Shown piece after piece: positions 51,502 to 59,741 of a stretch of DNA of 64,000 nucleotides (its first letter is position 1; each line of letters starts with the position of its first letter). This stretch comes from Pseudanabaena sp. FACHB-1998. Lineage in GTDB: Bacteria > Cyanobacteriota > Cyanobacteriia > Pseudanabaenales > Pseudanabaenaceae. Below the pieces are notes generated by a model, which was not told where the DNA came from, did no database searches, and saw only the letters and a list, made by a program, of their open reading frames with translations. The stretch spans positions 62,001 through 126,000 of the forward strand of contig NZ_JACJQA010000006.1 in assembly GCF_014696355.1 (NCBI RefSeq), given 5' to 3'. The translations under genes were made by a program, and so were the position numbers.

Positions 51502-52146
51502 TTAAACTAAACCGAAAGGTCGATATTCTGCGTGGAGTTGGGCATTGACGATAATTGCGGTGATGCTTTCGGTGCTGTATTGGATCATTGTGGCGATCGC
51601 ATCATCAAAATGATTAGGCTCAGCATGGGTCAAAGTAATAATCCCGATCGCATCAATGCCGTAAATAAGAGGAACTGCGATCGCTGATCTTGCATCGTAG
51701 GGCTGATCGGGAAACTGCACCCAGCGATCGTCCATCATCGCATCGTAAATGATTCCAATTTGGCGATGGCGCAACGCCCAACCCGCCAGACCATCATCTA
51801 AGACCTTGGTAATTACTGTGTCCTTAAGATCGCGGGTAACTGGACCCCGCGCCAAAATACTTTCTTGAATTACACCATCTTCATCGATCAAAAAAATGCT
51901 GCCTTCTGCCGCATCGGTCGTGGAGACAAGAGTTTCTAAAGTATTTTTAAGGGTGGTTTTGAGAATGAGGCGACCGCTAACTGACTGGGCATAGGAAATA
52001 GAATTTTTGAGCAAGGCAGATTGCAATTGCAGTGCGGATTGAGCCGCCTTGAGCAAAGTTGGCTCATCCAATCGCCCATCAAAAGGAGAAACATTCAAAC
52101 GCTGATATGTTGACTGGTCTTGGATATTGCTCGTTTTAGCATTCAT
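51502..52146 (-). CDS. GAF domain protein
   Basis: 214 aa from ATG 52146; a GTG 33 bp upstream is possible. Residues about 65-205 form a GAF domain: the family beta-strands GSIFLIDEDGVI and SAIAVPLIYGIDAIGIITLT are clear. There is no chromophore-type Cys and no output domain, so it may serve as a stand-alone ligand or redox sensor subunit. It is divergent from the coiled-coil gene at 52226, with only about 80 bp between them, so the two may share a control region. Confidence 0.78.
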   Translation of the reverse strand: MNAKTSNIQDQSTYQRLNVSPFDGRLDEPTLLKAAQSALQLQSALLKNSISYAQSVSGRLILKTTLKNTLETLVSTTDAAEGSIFLIDEDGVIQESILARGPVTRDLKDTVITKVLDDGLAGWALRHRQIGIIYDAMMDDRWVQFPDQPYDARSAIAVPLIYGIDAIGIITLTHAEPNHFDDAIATMIQYSTESITAIIVNAQLHAEYRPFGLV

Positions 52147-52225
52147 GGACGATTTCCATATAAATTGCCAATCTGGCACTTGTGTGATATAAATCTTAGC
52201 CTAAATTCCCTCACGAATCGCACCT

Positions 52226-52780
52226 ATGAATGACACAGTAAATTCTCTAGCGAATCCCACTGAAAATATGACAGTCAAGCTCCAGCAGGAAATAAGTTTA
52301 CTCAAGGTCGAGCTAGAACAAAAGGATCTGCTAGTGCAGCAGCTATCCGAAGAACTTTTTCGCTTGGTGAAGGGAAATACGGCTTTTTTGCCTAACCCAG
52401 AGGTGCATGAGCAGCATTCTGAGGAGATGCGCTTTTTGGAGCAGAAGTTGGCGGCTGTCGAAAACCAATTAATGCTCTCAAGGGTACAAATCCAAGAGCG
52501 CGATCGCGAAGCGGTGGAATTACGTCAAACGATCCAAGAAATGACAGATCGCAATCGAATGCTCGAGCAAGTAGTGCAGGAATTGCCCAATATTTATCGC
52601 GCCAAGTTTGCGGAGCGCATCGTGCCAATCAAGCAAAAAATCGAGGCTCTGCAAAAGGAAAACCGCCAGCTACACATCGAGCTACAAAGTCTCAGTTTCC
52701 GCCTCTCAGGTCGCACCCGTCGCCCCTCTAGCCAACAACAACGCCTAGAGCTACCCAGAGTCATGCCAGCGATCGGCTAA
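52226..52780 (+). CDS. Coiled-coil protein, conserved in cyanobacteria, unknown function
   Basis: 184 aa, mostly helical. Heptad-like stretches span about 17-48 (KLQQEISLLKVELEQKDLLV), 67-120 and 128-160 (IVPIKQKIEALQKENRQLHI), and the tail is basic (RLSGRTRRPSSQQQRLE). The segment QQLSEELFRLVKGNTAFLP is a conserved-looking core. Nothing catalytic is visible. Perhaps a scaffold; its divergent GAF neighbour hints at a signalling context but no more. Confidence 0.72.
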   Translation: MNDTVNSLANPTENMTVKLQQEISLLKVELEQKDLLVQQLSEELFRLVKGNTAFLPNPEVHEQHSEEMRFLEQKLAAVENQLMLSRVQIQERDREAVELRQTIQEMTDRNRMLEQVVQELPNIYRAKFAERIVPIKQKIEALQKENRQLHIELQSLSFRLSGRTRRPSSQQQRLELPRVMPAIG

Positions 52781-52843
52781 TACTAAATTAAGAAATGGCG
52801 TAGCCATTTCTTAATTTAAAAAATTTACTGGATTTGGTTTAAA
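52780..52843 (+). repeat. Dispersed palindromic repeat, family C (copy C3, truncated)
   Basis: AAATTAAGAAATGGC/GCCATTTCTTAATTT hairpin followed by AAAAAATTTACTGG, overlapping the stop codon region of the coiled-coil gene. Its right half is replaced by another hairpin at 52849-52893 (GAGAGGCGGCGC-GAA arms). Confidence 0.75.
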
Positions 52844-52915
52844 TCCCAAAAAAGAGAGAGGCGGCGCGAAGCGCCGCCTCTCTCTTTTTTGCAATGTTGT
52901 GCTAGTGCCAAGGCA

Positions 52916-52952
52916 ATAAAAAAGCTCCGCGTTGCAGAGCTTTTTTATTATC
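52916..52952. terminator. Terminator between convergent genes
   Basis: AATAAAAAAGCTC ... GAGCTTTTTTATT arms with a GC-rich loop, suited to stop both directions. Confidence 0.7.
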
Positions 52953-52981
52953 AAAAGTCCTGCGCCGCAGAACTTTTTAAA

Positions 52982-53680
52982 TTAGGATTGTTCGTCAAGC
53001 TCAACTTTCTGATTGCGCTTTCTAAGCTTATTAGCCAAGAATAAACCACCCAATACAGCTACACCACCCGAAGCCTCAAACTCAAAAGGCACAGCAGTTG
53101 CACTAGCAATGAAGCGTGCATCGGTTGGGTTAGCAGCTCTAATTGTTAAATCTGTACCTGTAGATGTGTAAGCATTGCCGAAACCATAGGCTTCATTATT
53201 TATAATTACAGTCTGTCCTGTCCTACGAGCATTAAATACAGCAAAGTATTGCGTACCAGTTGATAACTCAGTAGTTGATGTAAAGTTGAAAGTCAGACTT
53301 CCGAGCCCAGAACCACCCGCAAAAGCTGTATCGTTTGTTGTGGAAGTAACACTAGTGCTTCCAAATAGCGAACCAGCACCAGTACCAGATACAGTCCCAG
53401 GTAAAGTGTCGTATATGAAGAGAGTACCTGTCGCAGTTGGAGAAGCAACACTAAACAAAAATTTAATAGATTGTAAAGTCGCCCTAGGTTTGCCACCTAA
53501 ATCCGCTGGGTTAATCTGAAACCCTTGAGCAATAATGGTGAAACCATTATTGTTACCCGCAATAGACGTGGAGTTACCGAAGGTAAAAGAATAGGCATTT
53601 TCAGGATTTGCTGAGATGGCGGCGGCAAAGCCGATAGCCGTCACCAGAGAATATGTAGATATTTTGTTGAGGAGCTTCAT
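52982..53680 (-). CDS. Exported protein with PFE-CTERM type sorting signal
   Basis: 232 aa from ATG 53680 (an ATG six codons upstream is possible). N-terminal signal peptide (residues about 1-28). Ser/Thr/Gly-rich beta domain with no recognised catalytic motif. C-terminus: A-V-P-F-E-F-E-A-S-G-G, a hydrophobic stretch (VAVLGGLFLANKL) and R-K-R. This is the tripartite exosortase-type sorting signal (PEP-CTERM-like) in its cyanobacterial P-F-E form, predicting processing and surface or matrix delivery. The exosortase gene is not in the window. Confidence 0.78.
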   Translation of the reverse strand: MKLLNKISTYSLVTAIGFAAAISANPENAYSFTFGNSTSIAGNNNGFTIIAQGFQINPADLGGKPRATLQSIKFLFSVASPTATGTLFIYDTLPGTVSGTGAGSLFGSTSVTSTTNDTAFAGGSGLGSLTFNFTSTTELSTGTQYFAVFNARRTGQTVIINNEAYGFGNAYTSTGTDLTIRAANPTDARFIASATAVPFEFEASGGVAVLGGLFLANKLRKRNQKVELDEQS

Positions 53681-54413
53681 GTTATGACCCACACCCATGT
53701 AGTTTTTGATTTTATTTTTGACAGTATGCTAGCACGGATAATCAGCTAACATTCGTAGTTATTTAAGAAAGTTTAGAGTTGTTAGTTGATTTATTTAGCG
53801 ACTAGTTTGATCTAAACACGAGCTTACCTTATCAACAACTACTAAAGGTGTCATAAGTAACACACAAGCTGGAGTGACTTTGAGGAGAGATTCAGCATTT
53901 TAACGTAGATTATCTTTACAAAAGTTATTCTTGTCCAAGTGTTTATACCAATGGGAATGCTCTGCCCAAAACCTCATAACGCAGGGACAATAAATTCACA
54001 AAAGCTGAGAGGGCTTAGCATTTGCAGATCAGGATTACTGTGATGAGTTTTAAAATTGTGGCGCAAATGCTAAGCCCCTACAGTCCTAGGTTCTAATGAT
54101 TAGGAAACTTTATGGACTGTATTTTGAGATGTAATAAATCCCTAAATGCTCACGTAAACACTAGATTTAGAGCTATTTAATCGGAAGGAGCTTATTTTTA
54201 GTCAATTTTTAAATTAGGGGCAAAGACTTATCAAAATATGGAGAGCATTAACTTTTTCTGTAGAATTAACTAGAAAGGCTACAGCTTTAGAAGTTTTTTA
54301 ACGATCGCGATGATTGCACCAAGCGATCGTCATCCCTAGTTAAAAGTAATTAAAAGTTTTTGAGCATATTTTTTACATTTCAAATGACAATCAAATTTTG
54401 AGGAAAGCAAAGC
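53681..54413. other. 730-bp gene-free region before the GERP-repeat gene
   Basis: The only strong structure is an inverted repeat at 54011-54025 and 54063-54077 (GGGCTTAGCATTTGC and its complement) spaced by 37 bases, with TAAGCCCCTACAG on the right; it looks like a small mobile palindromic element. The rest is AT-rich, with no credible ORF; it should contain promoters for both flanking divergent genes. Confidence 0.5.
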
Positions 54414-54977
54414 ATGAGTACAACTAACGAAGCGAAAGCAGAAACTAGCAAGCCCGAAGAAAAAACATCTCGACCTACCAAAGCGAAGTCAGAAGCTGAA
54501 ACCACCGCAAAAACTGGTACTGTGGACATCTCTGCGTTGGCTGTGAAAGAAGAATCAAAGCCCGTAGCCGCATCCATCGAACAAAAAGGTTCATTAATTG
54601 TGACTGAAACTCTTAAACATTATGGCGATCGCCCCATTGTCGATGGTGGCTTTCGTGCTGTTGAGTACTTCAACAGTTCGGGTGAACGTCCGATCGAAGC
54701 TAGCAAATTAGCAATTAGCAGCACCTACACCACTATGGGCGGCGAGCGTCCTATTACCAACAGTGGCGTACATGTGACCAGCACATTTATGTCCTCTGGT
54801 GAGCGTCCTGTGGTCGAAGATGGCTTTGTAATTGTGGATAAGTATTACATCGCTGGTGAGCGTCCTGTGGGTTCCGCAGGCTTAGTAGTTAGTGACACCT
54901 ACTCCCAAATGGGTGGCACAAGACCAGTTGCATCTAACGAGATCGACAATGTTGGGTTGATGGGTTATATCGACTAA
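54414..54977 (+). CDS. GERP-repeat protein, unknown function
   Basis: 187 aa. The N-terminal 60 residues are Lys/Glu/Thr-rich and look disordered. Residues about 62-178 contain six repeats of about 20-24 residues, each with G-[DET]-R-P-[IV] followed by a beta-like V-x-x-x-[FY] stretch: DRPIVDGGFRAVEYF, ERPIEASKLAISSTY, ERPITNSGVHVTSTF, ERPVVEDGFVIVDKYY, ERPVGSAGLVVSDTY, and a final TRPVAS. There is no signal peptide. I do not recognise the family. Even spacing suggests a small solenoid or fibre-forming protein. Confidence 0.7.
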   Translation: MSTTNEAKAETSKPEEKTSRPTKAKSEAETTAKTGTVDISALAVKEESKPVAASIEQKGSLIVTETLKHYGDRPIVDGGFRAVEYFNSSGERPIEASKLAISSTYTTMGGERPITNSGVHVTSTFMSSGERPVVEDGFVIVDKYYIAGERPVGSAGLVVSDTYSQMGGTRPVASNEIDNVGLMGYID

Positions 54978-55080
54978 TAGCTTTTTATTTGTCCAGCCAC
55001 GGACAACCATAAAACCCAAAAGAGAGTTGCAGCGCTTTGCGCTGCAACTCTCTTTTAGGTTTTATGGTATTACAGCTATA
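54976..55080. repeat. Palindromic repeat, family-B-like (copy B5)
   Basis: The central hairpin at about 55007-55069 has arms ACCATAAAACCCAAAAGAGA/TCTCTTTTAGGTTTTATGGT with a GCAGCGC-TTT-GCGCTGC tip; the right end TACAGCTATA matches the family ends. It also serves as terminator for the GERP gene. Confidence 0.6.
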
Positions 55081-55128
55081 AAGGTGTAAATTCAAAGTGG
55101 TGCGATTTTTGCGATTTTTGAAGATCTG

Positions 55129-55818
55129 ATGGATACAAAACTGACCGCGTTAAAAGATAAGTTGTTTTCAGGTAAAGAGGCAAATCAATTACCTGCGATC
55201 GCCGAATTAGCAAACCTTGGAGAAGAAGGCTTACAGGTTTTGGATGAGTTTATCCAATCCCGCAAGGCTGCCAATACTGAAGTGACATGGATCGATGGCA
55301 AAATCCATCAAACCCTACTGCAAAGCGATTTACCCCAAGCGATCGACCTCGCCCAGACCCATTATCCTCAGGGGGTGGTAACTTTGCGATCGGAAAAGGG
55401 GATTGACTATCAAGAAATTCAAACTTTGCTAGCAAAACAGGACTTTGAGGAAGCCGATCGCCTGACTAGCAAGAAACTATGTGAAGCTGCGAGTGCTGAT
55501 GCTTTGAAGCGAGGTTGGCTTTATTTCACCGAAGCAAAATTAATCCCCATTAGTGATTTACAAACGATTAATCAGCTTTGGTTAGTGTATTCCGAAGGTA
55601 AATTTGGTTTTTCGGTACAACGCAAAATCTGGTTTAGCTTGGGCAAGGGCTGGGAAAAGTTTTGGTTAAAAATCGGCTGGAAAAAAGATGGCTCCTTTAC
55701 CCGTTATCCCAATGAGTTTATCTGGAGTCTTGACGCACCAAGGGGACATTTGCCGCTTTCTAATCAATTGCGCGGCAATAAAACCATGCAAGCCATTTTT
55801 TCTCATCCCGCTTGGTAA
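55129..55818 (+). CDS. gun4: GUN4-domain regulator of Mg-chelatase
   Basis: 229 aa. The C-terminal GUN4 domain (about 85-229) binds porphyrins and stimulates Mg-chelatase in chlorophyll synthesis: DYQEIQTLLAKQDFEEADRL, RGWLYFTEAKLIPISDLQTI, QLWLVYSEGKFGFSVQRKIW and FIWSLDAPRGHLPL. The N-terminal part is the helical extension typical of cyanobacterial GUN4. Length is normal. No tetrapyrrole gene is adjacent. Confidence 0.93.
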   Translation: MDTKLTALKDKLFSGKEANQLPAIAELANLGEEGLQVLDEFIQSRKAANTEVTWIDGKIHQTLLQSDLPQAIDLAQTHYPQGVVTLRSEKGIDYQEIQTLLAKQDFEEADRLTSKKLCEAASADALKRGWLYFTEAKLIPISDLQTINQLWLVYSEGKFGFSVQRKIWFSLGKGWEKFWLKIGWKKDGSFTRYPNEFIWSLDAPRGHLPLSNQLRGNKTMQAIFSHPAW

Positions 55819-55842
55819 TATCGCTTAAAACCCCAATATTAT

Positions 55843-55979
55843 GGCGTTAATATATTTGACACACCAAATATCTAGAACCCCCTCTAACTCCCCCTTGGAA
55901 GGGGGAGAACTCAGACTTCCCCCCTTTCAAGGGGGGACTGAGGGGGGTAAGAATTTGTAAAGTGCGTCAAGTATATTAA
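55843..55979. mobile_element. Putative MITE of about 137 bp with terminal inverted repeats
   Basis: Left end GTTAATATATTTGACACAC and right end (reversed) TTAATATACTTGACGCAC form imperfect inverted repeats. The same 12 bases CCCCAATATTAT occur directly before (55831-55842) and after (55980-55991), as a target duplication would. The interior is a GC-rich palindrome with CCCCCTTGGAAGGGGGAG and its relatives. No ORF. Confidence 0.6.
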
Positions 55980-56106
55980 CCCCAATATTATTAGGCAGCG
56001 TTTCCCTCTGCCTCTCTCTTTTAGAATTATTAAGTCTTAGGTAACTGGATTAATTAAAGCTTGTATCATAGCTAAAACTAGCCCAATTGACTAAAGGCGG
56101 CGACAA

Positions 56107-57033
56107 ATGCAGAAAAGAATGACTGTAAAGCTCCCGATCGCCAAAATTCTAGACACTGGTACAAGGGGTTTAGCCGTAACCGCCATTACTGGCTATCAGA
56201 GATTTATTTCACCACACAAAGGTTTTTCCTGCGCCCATCGGGTTTTGTATGGTTGCGACTCCTGTTCGCAATACTTTAAGCGCGTAATTGCTGAAGAGGG
56301 AATTTTTACAGCGATCGCCAATGCTAAGGGACGTTTCCGAGAATGTCGGGAAGCCAATGAAATTTTAAAAATGCGCCGAGCCGAGCGTAGGGCAAGGTGT
56401 CGCCAAAATTGCCGCAATCCCCAGCCAGAGAATAAGCTAGAGCCTAATTATTCTGCTAGTCGGGACTATCGCTATGCTCAGGCTAAGCAGACTAGAGGGC
56501 AGCGGATTTTAGCGATCGATTCCAACTCTGATAATTCTGAGCCACCTTCTAAACAGCCAGATAATTTTTTGGATGATTTTGAAGACTTTAAGGACTTTAA
56601 AGATTTACCTGATTTTGATAGTGATCTAGAACCGCAAGGACTGGACGATCTTCTTAATTCCAATAGTTCGGAAGAGTCTGATAGTTCAGAAGAGTTAGGT
56701 GATTCTGATAATCCTCAAAGTCCCAATCCTCTGGGCGGTTCGCAATGGGCAAAAAAAAGGCGATCGCAAGCCAACAACAGTGATGCTAATGCTTCTAGTA
56801 ATAACAATTGCAATGACTGTGCTGACTGCGCCAATTGTGCGGATGCGCTGGATGTGATTAATGTGATCCCCAGTAATTGCGGCGATGAAAGAAATTGTGA
56901 CAATCCCTTAGATGGTTGCAGTCCTGATCTAAATTGTGGTGATGCCGACTGCCTATCGGGAATGGATTGCAGTGGATGTGATTTGGGAGGGGCTGATTGC
57001 AGTGGTTGTGGTGATTGCGGTAGCTGTGGTTAG
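56107..57033 (+). CDS. yidD: Membrane protein insertion efficiency factor YidD with extended Cys-rich tail
   Basis: 308 aa, versus 70-120 aa for most YidD. Residues about 22-95 are the YidD domain: AITGYQRFISPHKGFSCAH, YGCDSCSQYFKRVI and R-F-R-E-C-R. YidD is thought to help YidC-mediated membrane insertion. A basic linker follows, then an acidic stretch (about 155-215, D-F-E-D-F-K-D-F-K type), and then residues about 234-308 hold around 20 cysteines in C-x2-C units (CNDCADCANC, CSGCDLGGADCSGCGDCGSC), which look metal-binding or disulfide-forming. Monocistronic. Confidence 0.85.
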   Translation: MQKRMTVKLPIAKILDTGTRGLAVTAITGYQRFISPHKGFSCAHRVLYGCDSCSQYFKRVIAEEGIFTAIANAKGRFRECREANEILKMRRAERRARCRQNCRNPQPENKLEPNYSASRDYRYAQAKQTRGQRILAIDSNSDNSEPPSKQPDNFLDDFEDFKDFKDLPDFDSDLEPQGLDDLLNSNSSEESDSSEELGDSDNPQSPNPLGGSQWAKKRRSQANNSDANASSNNNCNDCADCANCADALDVINVIPSNCGDERNCDNPLDGCSPDLNCGDADCLSGMDCSGCDLGGADCSGCGDCGSCG

Positions 57034-57161
57034 GTTTTAGAGCCTTTGAGGGAGGGTTTGCATTGCCAAATCTCTCTCAAAGCTCCTACTAATCCCTCGT
57101 TAGAAAAGGAAGATATCATTTAAAGATAATGCGATCGCCTATTTCGTAAGAGCCAATAATT

Positions 57162-57797
57162 ATGAGTCAACAACCAATAACCATAGAAGATATCTACGCA
57201 ATCTTTAGTAGATCACGCGAGGAATTTCAAGAAGAGCTTCGCATCTCTCGCCTAGAGTACGACAGGAGAGCGGCTGAAGCTGATAAAAGATCGGCTGAAG
57301 CTGACAAAAGAGCGGCTGAGCTAGATAAATCACTTGACAAACTTAGAAAATCAGTAGCTGAGACGACTCGTGCTGTTAATGGCTTAACAAGTCGTTGGGG
57401 TAGATTTGTTGAAGAGTTAGTCGAACCTGCTGTAGTTAGGCTATTTCAAGATCGCGGCATTGATGTAAAGGAAAAACATCCGAGAGTCAGCGTCAAGCGC
57501 CAAAACGTTGCTATGGAAATCGACATCTTAGTGGTCGATACAACTGATGTGGTGTTAGTGGAATGTAAATCTCGACTTTCTAAGGATGATGTCGATGAGT
57601 TTTTAGAGAAACTAGAAAAATTTAAATTAGCCTTTCCCGCCTATAAAAACTATCAAGCCTATGGTGCAGTAGCAGGTATAGAGATTAATGAAGGGGTGGA
57701 TCGATATGCTTATCAAAAAGGATTATTCGTAATTCGTCCGTCAGGGGACACCGTAGAAATTGTTAATGATCAGAAATTTAAACCGATAACTTGGTAA
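57162..57797 (+). CDS. PD-(D/E)XK nuclease-fold protein (DUF3782-like)
   Basis: 211 aa. The N-terminal coiled coil carries repeats of A-E-A-D-K-R-[AS] (residues about 30-60). Residues about 80-211 form a PD-(D/E)XK nuclease fold with the active-site series E-I-D-I-L-V-V-D ... V-E-C-K-S (MEIDILVVDTTDVVLVECKS). This family is abundant in cyanobacteria and is of unknown biological role; some members accompany toxin-like or mobile loci. All catalytic-type residues are present. The gene stands alone. Confidence 0.8.
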   Translation: MSQQPITIEDIYAIFSRSREEFQEELRISRLEYDRRAAEADKRSAEADKRAAELDKSLDKLRKSVAETTRAVNGLTSRWGRFVEELVEPAVVRLFQDRGIDVKEKHPRVSVKRQNVAMEIDILVVDTTDVVLVECKSRLSKDDVDEFLEKLEKFKLAFPAYKNYQAYGAVAGIEINEGVDRYAYQKGLFVIRPSGDTVEIVNDQKFKPITW

Positions 57798-57887
57798 TTT
57801 GTAGCAAACCTCTAATCGATAATTGTGTATCTTGGCTTTGCCAAGATACACAATTATTTGTCGAACCCTTACGCAGTTGAGATTTTA

Positions 57888-59639
57888 ATGATTGAGCATG
57901 ATGTCCTGATTATTGGGGGTGGCTTAGCTGGCTCTAGAGCCGCCCTAGCTGTTGCCCAAAATTACCCAGAGCTAAGTGTGGGCTTAATTTCTAAGGTGCA
58001 TCCGATCCGATCGCACTCCGTTGCTGCACAGGGAGGGATCGCCGCCTCACTCAAAAATGTCGATAATGACGACTGGCTCACCCATGCCTTCGATACGGTT
58101 AAGGGTTCCGATTATCTCGCCGATCAAAATGCTGTGCAAGTTTTGACCCAATCGGCTCCCGAAGTAATTATTGACTTAGAGCATTTAGGGGTTCTCTTTT
58201 CTCGCGCCGAAGATGGACGCATTTCCCAAAGACCCTTTGGCGGACATACCTATAGTCGGGCTTGCTATGCGGCGGACAAAACAGGACACGCAATTTTGCA
58301 CGAATTAGTCATGAATTTATTGCGCCTAGGCGGCACGATTTACCAAGAATGGTATGTGATGCAATTAATTTATGAAGATGGGGCAAATGGCAAAGAAGTT
58401 AAGGGAGTGGTCGCCTATAGCTTAGAAACTTCGGAAATAGAAGTATTTCGCGCCAAGGCAGTTTTGATGGCGACGGGAGGCTATGGGCGCGTTTTTAATA
58501 CGACTTCTAATGATCTTGCTTCCACAGGTGATGGACTTTGCTTGACCGCAAATATTGGCTTGCCTCTCCAAGATATGGAATTTGTGCAGTTCCATCCGAC
58601 GGGTTTATATCCTGTGGGCGTACTGATTTCTGAGGCAGTGCGGGGTGAAGGAGCTTATTTAATTAATGATCATGGCGATCGCTTTATGGCGAATTATCCG
58701 ATTAGCAAAAATCGAATGGAACTCTCGCCCCGTGACATCACCTCCCGCAATATTGCCTGTGAAATTATGGAAGGTCGCGGCATTAATGGCGGTAATTATG
58801 TGTATTTAGATGTGCGCCATCTCGGACGCGAAAAAATCCTCAGTCGCATCCCCTTTGCCCGTGAAGAAGGCTTGCGCCTAGCGGGTGTGGACTGTATCGA
58901 TCATCCTTTGCCCGTGCGTCCGACCGCCCATTATTCGATGGGTGGCATTCCCACAAATATTGATTGTCAAGTGCTTGGCACAGATAGCAAGGCGATCGCG
59001 GGATTTTTTGCAGCAGGAGAAACAGCTTGTGTATCGGTACATGGCGCAAATCGGTTAGGTGCGAACTCGCTCTTAGAATGTGTGGTCTTTGGGAAGCGCG
59101 CAGGGGAAAAGGTCGGAGCCTATGTCCGCGATCGCCCTATGCCCAAAATCGATGCTCGCCCCTATATCGCCGATGCTAAGGCTAAGCTTAAGGGAATCTT
59201 GGCAAAGCAGGGTAACTCGCGCATTGCCGATATTCGTCAACAATTGCAGGACACCATGACTGAGCATTGCGGCATCTTCCGAGATGACCAAAGATTAAAA
59301 GAAGGCTTGCAAAAGCTCCAAACTATCCGCGATCGCTATGACAATGATCTTTTAGTGGACGATCGCAGCTTGACTTTTAATATGGAGCTAATGCAGGCGA
59401 TCGAACTCCGTAGCCTATTCACCGTCGGCGAAATCATTATGTCCAGTGCCTTATCCCGTCAAGAAAGTCGGGGCGCACATTCTCGCGAAGACTATCCCCA
59501 ACGCGATGACACTAATTACCTCAAACATACCCTCGGTTATTTAGAGGATGGCAAGGTGAAAACTAGCGATCGCCCTGTGGACATGAGCTTACAACAGCTA
59601 GATTGCGATCGCTTTACCCCTCAAGAGCGTAAATATTGA
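57888..59639 (+). CDS. sdhA: Succinate dehydrogenase/fumarate reductase flavoprotein subunit
   Basis: 583 aa from ATG 57888; the longer frame begins in a palindrome (about 57819-57856). Dinucleotide-binding G-G-G-L-A-G at residues 10-15; H43 in [10 protein letters not shown] is the usual covalent-FAD histidine; [19 protein letters not shown], substrate-binding [27 protein letters not shown] and [12 protein letters not shown] follow. The enzyme oxidises succinate and feeds electrons to quinone. The sdhB iron-sulfur subunit is not adjacent; sdhA is often unlinked in cyanobacteria. Confidence 0.9.
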   Translation: MIEHDVLIIGGGLAGSRAALAVAQNYPELSVGLISKVHPIRSHSVAAQGGIAASLKNVDNDDWLTHAFDTVKGSDYLADQNAVQVLTQSAPEVIIDLEHLGVLFSRAEDGRISQRPFGGHTYSRACYAADKTGHAILHELVMNLLRLGGTIYQEWYVMQLIYEDGANGKEVKGVVAYSLETSEIEVFRAKAVLMATGGYGRVFNTTSNDLASTGDGLCLTANIGLPLQDMEFVQFHPTGLYPVGVLISEAVRGEGAYLINDHGDRFMANYPISKNRMELSPRDITSRNIACEIMEGRGINGGNYVYLDVRHLGREKILSRIPFAREEGLRLAGVDCIDHPLPVRPTAHYSMGGIPTNIDCQVLGTDSKAIAGFFAAGETACVSVHGANRLGANSLLECVVFGKRAGEKVGAYVRDRPMPKIDARPYIADAKAKLKGILAKQGNSRIADIRQQLQDTMTEHCGIFRDDQRLKEGLQKLQTIRDRYDNDLLVDDRSLTFNMELMQAIELRSLFTVGEIIMSSALSRQESRGAHSREDYPQRDDTNYLKHTLGYLEDGKVKTSDRPVDMSLQQLDCDRFTPQERKY

Positions 59640-59741
59640 TTTATCCCTCTGTGGTTGCAGACTCTAAAATGGCTAGGTCATTTTAGGGTCTGCAACCAAA
59701 AATAGAAATTTTCTATCAAACTTAATGAGCAAAGATTAACT

